NCBI RefSeq assembly: GCF_000142905.1
Contig: NW_013657650.1
Coordinates: 242,129 to 306,128, forward strand
From: Thecamonas trahens ATCC 50062
Lineage: Eukaryota; Apusozoa; Apusomonadida; Apusomonadidae
Reading direction: 5' to 3'
DNA length: 64,000 nt
In this document: positions 54,992-64,000 of the stretch, piece by piece
Layout: every line of letters starts with the position of its first letter
Position numbering within the stretch: position 1 is the first letter of the stretch
Made by a program: the position numbers and the translations under genes
The notes under the pieces: generated by a model
Seen by the model: the letters and a program-made list of their open reading frames with translations, nothing else
What the model was told of the DNA's origin: nothing
Databases searched by the model: none

Positions 54992-57900
54992 ATGGCAGCG
55001 TCCGAGGAGATGGACCCACGGACAGTGATGCAGTTGAAGGTATGTTTGTTTGTCTTGACCTTCCATGTCTCCGCCTTTGTCTCTCTGTACTGGCTCTCTC
55101 TCTCTCTGTCTGTCTGTCTTGTGTCGCTGCGGGTGGTCGACCGCCGAGGTGCCAAGGCGGACCACCGTTGGGGCAGAGAGTCACGGCGAGCTGAAAGAGG
55201 CCAGACCGGAGCGGAAGACGGGTGCGGGGCGAGGGATAGGGAGGAGGAGGAGGAGGACCATGGAAACTTATATAGGGTGGTATCGGGTTTGGATGACGTG
55301 GGTAGACCTTCACCGGATGGGCCAACTTCCATCTGGCGCCACTGAAGAAGGAGTTTGTGTGGGACAAGATTGATGGCGTTGAGCTCTGCCAGCTGCTGGA
55401 GACCATCTCGGGCGATGAGCTGTCCGGGTACAACAAGAATCCTCGGATGGGCTTTATGAAAAACGGCAACGTCCACATGATCCTCGAGTGGCTGGAGAAA
55501 CACGAGATTCCGGTCCACGGCCTCGACTCGGACTCGATCGTCTCGGGGCACATCAAGTCGGTCCTGGGCCTACTGTGGGTCATCATTCTCCGCGTCGACA
55601 TTGCTCAGTATCTCAACGACGATAATCTGGCGTACGACGAGAACGGGAAGAAGTTGACACCCAAGCGCGCTCTCCTCCAGTGGGTCCGACGAGCCATGCC
55701 CGAAGGCTTTGATACTGACATCACCAACTTTAAGGGCTCTTTCCGCGACGGCAAGGTCTTTTGTCACCTCATCAATGACGTCGTAGCCGGCGGAGTGCCC
55801 GAAGAAGTGCTCAACTCGGGCGACGCAGCCCTGACACTCAAGACCGCTTTTGACGTTGCCCACACTGAGCTGGGCATTCCCAAGCTTCTCGATGTCGAGC
55901 AGTTTCTAGACGAGGACGTGCCGCTCGACGACCTCTCGGTCATCACCTACGTCTCGTACTTTCGCAAGGCCGAAGCTAAGGCGAAGGAAGGCCTTTCGCT
56001 CAAGACTGACCGCGAGCCCGAGCCTGAGCCCGAGCCCGAGCCTGAGCCCGAGCCCGAGCCCGAGCTCGGGACACAGCCTGAGCCCGAGCCCGAGGCACAG
56101 CCTGACGAGAGCGATGCGCTCCGGTCTCGTGTCGCTGAGCTGGAGGCACAGGTGGCGTCGCTGACGTCGGAAGCCGAGGCGGCTGCATTGTCACAGGCTG
56201 AGAAGGACGCGATTTCTGCGCGGGCGCTGCAGGCAGCGACCGAATCGGATGCCGATCTGCGTGGACGATTGCCGAGCTTGAGTCACGAGTCCATGAGTTG
56301 GACGGAAGCGTGCGAGACGCCGATGCCGACAAAGCAGTGCTGCAGGCCAAGGTGGAGAGCCTCGAGGCAGCCGAAAGCGACATGCAACACTCACTCCAGA
56401 CGGCTATAGCCGGCATCCACGAGGCCAGCAAAGCATCGATGACACCTGCGGTGCTGGGCGAGATCCAAGGCCATGCCGCGACGATCGATGGAGTGGCCGG
56501 GATCCCGTCGGCAGAGTCACTCGAGGCAACACTAGAGATGCTGGGCATGACTCTCATGGAGGCTCAGGTGCAGGCTGCGACTGCATCGGACGCAGACAAT
56601 ACCATTGCCGAGCTGCACACCAAGCTGCGCGACCTGAAGGCCAAGTCGGCGACACATGCCGCCTTGCTTGGGTCGATCGAGGAGACGATGGCTGCACACG
56701 GGGCCGAGGCAGTCGACTCGGACGACGAGGCAGTACGGGCCGATGCTGCGGCGCGGCTGCAGCAGCTGTTGCAAGCTTCGGCCGACACAAAGGCCGGTCT
56801 CGAGTCACAGGTTGCAGAGTCAGCAGCTCGCACGTCCGAGCTGGAGAACACCGTGGCGGGTACAAAGCTACGATCGCGATGCTCAAGAGCGCGGGCTCTG
56901 AGCGCGATTCCGCGATTGCCGACGATGAGGCCCAGATTGCCAAGTTGGAGCAGGTAGTTGCAAAGCACGAGGCTTCCATTGCCGAGCTGGAGGCCGTAGT
57001 GGGCAAGCGAGATGTGGCCGTGGCCGAGAAGGAGAGCAAGATATCCGAGCTGGAAGCAGCCATTGCGTCACTCGAAAGCATCGGAGCCAACCGCGACACG
57101 GCTGCGAGTGAGCGGGCTGCCAAGATCACTGAGCTGGAAGCCGCAGTGAGCGAGCGCGACGCGACTGTGGCTGCTCGAGATGCAACGGTAGTTGAGCTCG
57201 AGGCCGCCATGGGTGCACGAGACGCCATGATCGCCGAGAAGGATACCATTATCACTGAGCTCGAGGCAGCGGCGCTCGAACGTGTGGCTGCCATGGAGAA
57301 GAAGGACACCCAAGTCGCCGAGTTGGAGAGTGTAGTGGCCGAGAGGGACGCAGCCATCGCGTCACTGAAGAGCATCGGCGCCGACCAAGATACTGCACTT
57401 TGCGAGCGCGATGTCGCACTTGCAGACAGCAAGGCCAAGGTCTCACAGCTGGAATCAACGGTTTCAGACAAGGAGGACAAGATCTCTCAGCTCGAGTCCA
57501 CGGTGGCACGGAGCGAGGCAGAGCTCACCAAGAAGGAGAGAAGGATTTCGGAGTTGGAGTCTGCCGTGGCGGACAACGGAAGCACGCTTGCCAGCAGGGA
57601 GAGCACGGTCGCGGAGCTTGAGTCTGCAGTGGCCGACAAGGAGGCCGTGATTGTTGACCGGGAGACCAAGATATCTGATCTTGAGTCGACTGTGGTCGAC
57701 AAGGAGGCCATCATCGCCGACAACGAGACCAAGATCTCTGAGCTCGAGTCCGCCGCGGTCGAGAATGAGACCAAGATCTCTGAGCTCGAGTCGACGGTGG
57801 CTGACAACGAGACCAAGATCACTGAGCTTGAGTCGACTGTGGCTGACAACGAGACCAAGATCACTGAGCTCGAATCCGCCGCGGTCGAGAATGAGACCAA

Positions 57901-60900
57901 GATCACTGAGCTTGAGTCGACTGTGGTAGAGAATGAGACCAAGATCTCTGAGCTCGAGTCCGCCGCGGTCGAAACGAGACCAAGATCACTGAGCTCGAGT
58001 CGACTGTGGTCGACAAGGAGGCCATCATCGCCGACAACGAGACCAAGATCACTGAGCTTGAGTCGACGCGGTCGAGAATGAGACCAAGATCTCCGAGCTC
58101 GAGTTGACAGTGGCTGACAAGGAGACCAAGATCACTGAGCTTGAGTCGACGGTGGCCGACAAGGAGACCAAGATCTCCGAGCTTGAGTCGACGGTGGCCG
58201 ACAACGAGACCAAGATCTCTGAGCTCGAGTCTACCGCGGTCGAGAATGAGACCAAGATCTCCGAGCTAGAGTCCAATGTTGCACACCGCGACGCTACCAT
58301 TGCGTCGCTGGAGGCTTCGAGTGCGAGTCGTGACGAGGCTCTGAACGCGCGTGACGCCACCATTACCCAGAAGGATGCTAGGGTCTCCGAGCTCGAATCA
58401 CTTGTTATCGAGCACGAGGCCAAGATATCCGAGCTAGACGCCACCGCCGCCGAGCTGGAAGACGCCGTCGTCGCGCTCAACAACGCATCCACCGGGCTAC
58501 AAGAGACGCTCAACGAGACAAGCTTGGAGCGCGACGCCGCGGCTGCCACCGTCGCCGCTCTCTCCGACGTCGTCGCCCACCACACCGATACTCCGTTGCC
58601 CGACGACCCAGCTCGTCTGGCAGCCTGGGTTGAGGACGTCCTGCGCAGCACAGAGGACGCACTGACAGCGCTTGAGCGCGAGCACGATGACCAGGTCCGC
58701 GAGCTAGCCCAGGCTCTCGAGGACGCCTCGGCCGCCTCCACTGACATCTATCGTGCTCTTCTCCAGCTCCTAACAGACACCAAGCTCGATCCGGCACTCG
58801 CTCCCCTGGTCCTCTCGCGCATGCTCAAGGATGCGTCAGTTGTTGACGCCCGCGTTGTCGACATCACCCCGCCGGCCACCGTCTCGCTCAACGACCCTCT
58901 CGAGGCCACCATTAACCTCCTCGGCACTGCCCTCCTCGCTGCCCAGGAGGCGAACGCTGCCTCAGCCACCGCTGCCGTCGAGGCTGCCGAGTACCTCGCA
59001 AAGATCAATGCGCTCGAGGCTACCTTAAGCGCGGCTGCCAGGTCGACGGCCTCGCTCCGCACTGACGCCTCCGTCGTTGCCACTTCGTCCGACGCCGCAG
59101 ACCTTCCCGCTGAGTTCTCCGCCCTCTGCGCCACCCTCGACGACCTCACGTCCTCCGTCCTCGCAGACCGCATTGACCCTGATGTCCTCGCCCTCCCGCT
59201 CACCACCGCAACCGAGCTCAACCGCGAGGCCGGCTCTGCGCTTCAGCGCCTAGCCGCAGCCAACGCCGCGCTGACCGAGGACAATGTACAGCTCCACGAG
59301 GAGCTCGCCGAGGCCGCAGCCGATCTCGCCGCTCTCCAGAAGAAGCTCGACAAGGCCCATGCCGAGCTTACGTCGGAGCGCGCATCCATCCAGACTCTCG
59401 AGGCCGAGCTTTCTGCCGCCGCCTCGGCGACCCGAGACGCTCTCAACAAGGCCGCCACTTCCGCCACTGCCGCTAACAATGCCGCCGACGCGCGCGCCGC
59501 TGTCGAGGCCAAGATCGAGACGCTTCAGGCCGAACTCGAAGAGGCCCATGCCGCTTCGAACACCTTGCTGCTCGACAACGCAAAAGTTAAGCGCGAGGCC
59601 ATCGAACATCAGCAGAAGCTTGCCTCGTTACACGAGGATGCCAAGGCTCGCATGGACGAGATCACCCGCGAGCAGCTGCGCAAGGAGGAGCTGCGTGCCA
59701 ACAGGCTCCGCGACGAGCTTGCTGCCGCCAAGGATGCCCTCGTCACCGCAGAGAACGCCGCTGCCGACTCGGCTGCTCGCGAGGCTATGCTCGAGCAGCA
59801 ACTCGCCAACGACCGCGCCTCGCTCGACGACATCTCATCGTCGCTCGACGCCCTCCGCACAGCCAACGCCGCCCTCCTCGAACAGCGCGACGACGCCCTT
59901 GCAAAGCTCAATGCACTCGATGCCGAGCATGCCGCCGTCGTCGCAACCGCAACAAGCACTGCCAAGGAGCTCGCTGACGAAAAGACTCGCCACGCCGTCG
60001 CCCGCGACATGATTGCCGTTCTTGAGGCCCAGACCGATGCCGCCACCTCCGACGCTGCAACTGCCATCGCCGCCGCTGAGGCCGCCTCCGCCGATGCCGC
60101 CCTGGCCTCGTCCCGCATCATCGAGCTGGAGGCCGAGCGCGAGGCATCTGCCCGCACAGCCGCCGCCACCGAGCAGCAGCTGCATCTGGCCGAAGGCGTC
60201 AGCGCCGAGCTCAAAGCCGAGCGCAAAAAGAGCGCCCAGCTTGCCGCCGAGCTTGAGACGACACAGACTGCTCTCGAGGCCCGCAAGAAGCTACACGCAT
60301 CGTCGCTGGAAGTCCTTGATGCCCTCAACGACCGTGTCGAGTCGATGGAGGCCCACAACGGGTCGCTGCAGGATCAGCTGCAAGTCATCGCCAAGTGTGC
60401 GACCGGCAAGGAGCTCGACCTTGTAGAGAAGGATCGCCAGGAGTGGCTTCGCGCCGACGCCGAGTTTATGGGCGAGCTCCGCTCGCTGCTCGGTGATCTG
60501 CACGCTGTCAACCACCAGCTCGGTGTGCCTATTGATGATGAGTACGGCGTCCTCGCCTCGCCTCCGGTGGTACAGGGGCTCCTCGTTCCCGGTGGCTCAT
60601 CGCCAACGATGCGCCGTTCGGGCTCGTCGGCCGTTCTTGGCCGCCCGCTCACCACGCCGTCGCCAGCAGAGCTGCCAGAAATGGCCGACTATCTAGCCAA
60701 GCTCAAGGCTTTTGAGCGCGAGCTCGACACCCAGGCTGCCGCCTCGGCCGAGGCGGTTGCCCACGCCCACACCCTGCTCGCACCGGCTGCCGACGCCGAG
60801 CTCGTGCCTCGGTCGCAGACAACTGCGCTCGTCTCCAGTTCGGGCTCGGCTGCCGGCATGTCGTCGCACTATATCGAGGTCGACCCCGAGCTGCTCGCCG

Positions 60901-63824
60901 AGCTTGCCTCGCAAGGCTTCTCGCTGCCAGACACCAAGGACGGCCGGCTGACCTCATACGGCTTTACCAAGCTATCGACCGCTTTTGTCTCGCTTCGAGC
61001 CGCGCTCGATACTGCCAACTCTCGCCTCGCTGAGAGCCAGGCGCAGCTCTCGGCTTCACTCCAGACGCAAGCGGAGCTTGAGGTCGCGGCGCAAGATGCC
61101 GAGGCGCGGGCGGCTGCAGCAGCTCCAGCCACGCCTCCATCACGAGCGCTGGCCGAGAGTCAGACGGCATGGCGAAGCGAGACGGCGTCTGCAGTGTCGC
61201 GCCTCGAGCAGGCACTCAAGGCCAAGGACGACGCCGAGTCGACCTGGCTCCGCGAGCTACAGGCAAAGCGGGTTGCCGACGCGTCTGCGGCAGCCCGACT
61301 GGAGGACTCGCTCAGCGCGGCGCTGGACGAGAACTCGCGACTGCAACGAGCGCTTGCAACGGAGCGCGCTGCTGCGGTCTCGGCTCGCGACGAGGCCGAT
61401 GCAGCCGCCGCCGAGCGGCAGCATCTCAGCGCCCGGCTCCGCACACTCGAGAACGAGCTCGCGGAGGCACGTGATGCATTCCGCGCCGCGTCGGGTGCCG
61501 TCGATCAGGCTGAGAGCCTCGCGGCGCAGCTGGCAGCGAGTCGGGAAGCGACCGAGCACGCAGAGGCCGATGCCAATGCTGCCCGTGCGGCGGCGGCAGC
61601 TGCCGAGCTGCTGATCGCCTCGCTCCGCGACCAGATTGCGCAGTACCAGCAGCGTGTTGCCGAGCTCACGGCTCAGCACAAGGTGAGCCTGGAGGCGGCG
61701 GCAGAGGCGGCGAACCCGACCGCTTCGTCGGCGCTTGCGGCGCTTGGCCCGCTCATGACCGAGCTGGGCGAGCTTGTGGTGGCTGTGCAGGATGCGCGCG
61801 ACCGTCAGGCACCGGACCTCCTCGCGCTCGAGCGTGCCCTTTCCGGGCAGTATGACGACTTGCTTTCGGAGCTGCTTGTGGCGATGAATACCGCCGACGC
61901 GCAGCACGAGACTGAGGTCAACTCGCTGCGGGCGACGGCGCAGGACATGGTACACCAGCTCGAGGCCATGGCCGCCGACCGCGAGTCGCTGCTGCTCGAA
62001 GTCGACACTGCCAACAAGGCCGCGCTTGCCGCCAAAGCGACCCGAGGCGGAGGTGGAGGCGGAGGCGAGCACACGGGCTCGAATGGCGCCGAGTCGGCGT
62101 CGCGGCAGGCTTCGCTTGGCGCGGCCGAGCGCATGGCTCGAACGGATCTTGTTCGCGAGCGTGCGCGCGCCGAGGAGGCTGAGAAGAGCGCACGAAGCCT
62201 GCGCAGCGAGCTGACCACGCTCCGTGGCAAGCTTGCCGAGAGCCAGACCGCGGCGACCGAAGCTGCACGAAACAGCACCCGGCTGCAGGCCGAACTCGAG
62301 CGTTTGATGGCGCATGCGCGCTCGGCCGAGACGGATGCGGCGGCAGCACGGGCTGATGCCGCGGCGGCAGCCGAGGCTGTGGCGGCAGCCAGCGCGCGGG
62401 CCGATGCCTTTGCCGGCATCCATGCCGAGCTGGAGGCTGAGCTGGAGAACTCGCGTACTGCAGCAGAACAGGCGGTGGCCCAGCTCGCGCAGTCGAGCGC
62501 TTCTGAGCAGACAGCCCGGGTCCGGGTGGCGTATTTGGAGAAGGAGCTTGAAGCAGCGCGCGAAGCGACCGAGGCAGCGGCAAGTGACGCGGCCGAGGTT
62601 CGTGATGCACTCGCACGTGCCGAGCGTGCGGCCCAGGACGCAGGTGCACTGGAGGCTGAGCTCCGTTCGCGGCTTGTGGTGGGCTCGCCAGACGACCTCG
62701 CCGACGCGTTTGAGGGTGTACTGGCCAAGACTCAGGCGGAAGAGGCGACGGCACGACGCGCGTTGGAGCTGCACATCGAGTATGCAGTGGCTGCAGTGAC
62801 CAGCTCTGTGCTCATGAAGCAGACCCGCGACGTGGAGGAGCAGCTCCGGGAGCTGGAGCGCAAGATCGCCCGGCGCGAGCGGCGGCTGAGCGCACTCCGT
62901 GACATTGATGCCATCGAGCGCGACTTGTCGCAGATGCGCACTCGCAACGGCGAGCTGTTCACACAGCTTCAGGAGGCACTCAATGAGATGGATGCCTCGC
63001 ACGAGCGTGAGCGTGAGCTGCGCGAGCAGCTTGCCGTGGCTGAGGTGGATCGTGCGGCGATGTCTCCAGCGCGGGCTGTCTACGAGCGAAATGGGGTCAA
63101 GAACGAGGCACGTGGCACGCCGCACGCGGGTGCCCTGGACGTACTCGCCGAGTATGAGATGCTCAAGCGGCGTCAGGTGGCTGACGAGGTCAACGCGTCT
63201 CGGCTGGAGATCCGGGCCGAACTCGAAGCGTCGATCAACTCGTCGCTGGCGGTGCTAGGCGAGTCGCGGAGTGAGGAGCAGCCCACGCGTGTGGGCGATG
63301 CCTCTTACCGTGAGCTCTACCACAAGCTGGAGATGACGCACGACGAGCTACGCGCAGCATACGATGCGTTGGTTGCGGAGCACGATACGTTGCAGATTAA
63401 GCTCCGGGCCAAGTCACACGAAGCGGTGGTTCTGAGCCGCGCGGCGACGCAGTACACCGAGGCACGGTTCTCGCGGTGCCCCCGGTGCGCTTATGCGGTC
63501 GACGCGGCGGGGGCGGTGTCGTCGCCGGCCAAGCCGACCGGTCTTCGTCAGCGCGCGCAGTTTACGGCGTCGGTTGGGGTGGCACTGACGGTGCATCTGC
63601 GGTCGGAGCAGTTCCGCGCGCCACATGTTGTGACTGCGCGGCTGGGTATCCACGCAGCAGAGGTTCAGCGGGTGCGCGGCGAGCCAAATGCAGTGTCTGT
63701 GACGTTTGTGGCGCGCCGGGCCGGGCTGAGCAAGTTGTACGTGTTCTCGGACGCGACGGAGATTCGCGAGTCGCCGCTGCTTGTGCGGGCGGTGGACGAG
63801 GTGCTGGAGGGATTGGCTGGGTAA
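54992..63824 (+). CDS. Giant CH-CH, coiled-coil, filamin-like actin-binding protein (four apparent frameshifts)
   Basis: About 2856 residues. Exon 1 (54992-55039) ends MQLK; a 266-nt intron (GTATGT to GGTAG, with CT/TCTG microsatellite) leads to exon 2 at 55306 (TFTGWANFHLAPLKKEFVW). Two calponin-homology domains follow at about 12-240 (LLETISGDELSGYNKNPRM; LLQWVRRAMP; GSFRDGKVFCHLIND), the actin-binding pair of actinin/filamin. Then an EPEP repeat and about 2300 residues of coiled coil, part of it an exact 14-residue repeat. The last ~100 residues look like a filamin Ig repeat (NAVSVTFVARRAGLSKLYVF, then ESPLLVRAV), preceded by CPRC. Frames must change near 56265, 56862, 57973 and 58066, each time as if one base were missing. 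Likely a cortical actin crosslinker with a very long rod. Confidence 0.85.
57600..58270 (+). repeat. 42-bp coding minisatellite (14-residue double heptad)
   Basis: About 15 copies of a 42-bp unit inside the rod of the CH-domain gene, coding TKISELESTVADNE-type double heptads. Two of the four apparent one-base deletions (about 57973 and 58066) fall inside it. Confidence 0.9.
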
Positions 63825-63836
63825 CTTTAGCGGCGG

Positions 63837-64000
63837 CTAGTTGGCAAAGCAGGTGTTGCACATGGGCTGGCCGTTCTTCTCGTAAAACGAAAGATCCGGC
63901 AGCGCCGAGGCGCAACCTTGGCACTTGAGGCAGGACGAGTGCCACTTCTTGCCGCAGGCGTTGAGAAAGTCGCCCGAGATGGGCTGGACGCAGCCGGCGC
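63837..64000 (-). CDS. LIM-domain protein, C-terminal end (continues outside the window)
   Basis: The last 53 codons, ending TAG at 63837-63839. They encode the greater part of a LIM zinc finger: ISGDFLNACGKKWHSSCLKC, QGCAS, FYEKNGQPMCNTCF. The Cys/His spacing of the second half of finger 1 and of finger 2 is intact, and the FYEKNG block is typical of paxillin/zyxin-like LIM domains. The protein ends three residues after the last Cys (CFAN). It is convergent with the CH-domain gene, 12 bp between stops. LIM proteins of this kind commonly act at actin-rich sites. Confidence 0.85.
   Translation of the reverse strand, partial: AGCVQPISGDFLNACGKKWHSSCLKCQGCASALPDLSFYEKNGQPMCNTCFAN

Overview
The window reads as GC-rich nuclear DNA of a free-living, flagellated, unicellular eukaryote. 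The evidence is eukaryote-only machinery (CDC45, eIF1A, a USP39/Sad1-type splicing factor, an ARS2/SERRATE-like protein, a minimal SMN, Wee1/Myt1 and STK16 kinases, kinesin-3), cilium genes (a CCDC96/CFAP184-type coiled coil and a CatSper delta/epsilon-like subunit), actin-system proteins (a WASP-like SH3-CRIB-WH2 protein, a calponin-homology/filamin-like giant, a LIM protein) and tandem SH2 domains. Introns are rare and short, with donors GTACGT, GTACGC or GTATGT. The mix of opisthokont-like gene families, high GC and few introns fits an apusomonad such as Thecamonas; that placement is inference from gene content. Two runs of N (16354-16453 and 30437-30744) show it is a draft scaffold.

Layout. 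1-16.3 kb: an acidic repeat protein (5' end outside), a tail-anchored double-C2 protein, the SH3-CRIB-WCA protein, a Gpt2/Sct1-type acyltransferase, kinesin-3, a VP39-family cap 2'-O-methyltransferase, an ARS2/SERRATE-like protein, an unknown zinc-ribbon protein and USP39. 16.4-24 kb: a myosin P-loop fragment beside the first gap, eIF1A, STK16-like kinase, CDC45, an AT-rich island and a PPR-like organelle protein. 24-36 kb: an FHA protein, the CatSper-like subunit, a UBR-box plus RING protein, the second gap, CFAP184-like, a secreted propeller-like protein and a Wee1/Myt1 kinase. 36-54 kb: a membrane-catalase-lipoxygenase fusion, an SH2-SH2-RING protein, a family X DNA polymerase, a SERHL-type hydrolase, a Cys-rich multi-pass membrane protein, a TcdA/Tcd1-type E1-like enzyme, an unknown acidic nuclear-type protein, a minimal SMN and a membrane-anchored methyltransferase. 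54-64 kb: a roughly 0.9 kb minisatellite between divergent genes, the giant CH-CH/coiled-coil/filamin-like gene, and the 3' end of a LIM gene.

Genes are packed tightly. Convergent pairs end 12-55 bp apart and divergent pairs share C-rich/G-rich promoters; most start codons follow a pyrimidine (C-run) leader on the coding strand. There are no operons. RNA-related genes cluster loosely between 9 and 17 kb.

Ten places need a reading-frame change to keep a recognisable protein together. In every one the change corresponds to one missing base, often in a homopolymer or GC-rich stretch. I treat these as probable consensus undercalls and annotate the genes across them. The most interesting architectures are the polytopic membrane/catalase-like/lipoxygenase fusion, the SH3-CRIB-WCA actin nucleation promoting factor candidate, the SH2-SH2-RING protein and the cellular VP39-like cap methyltransferase.
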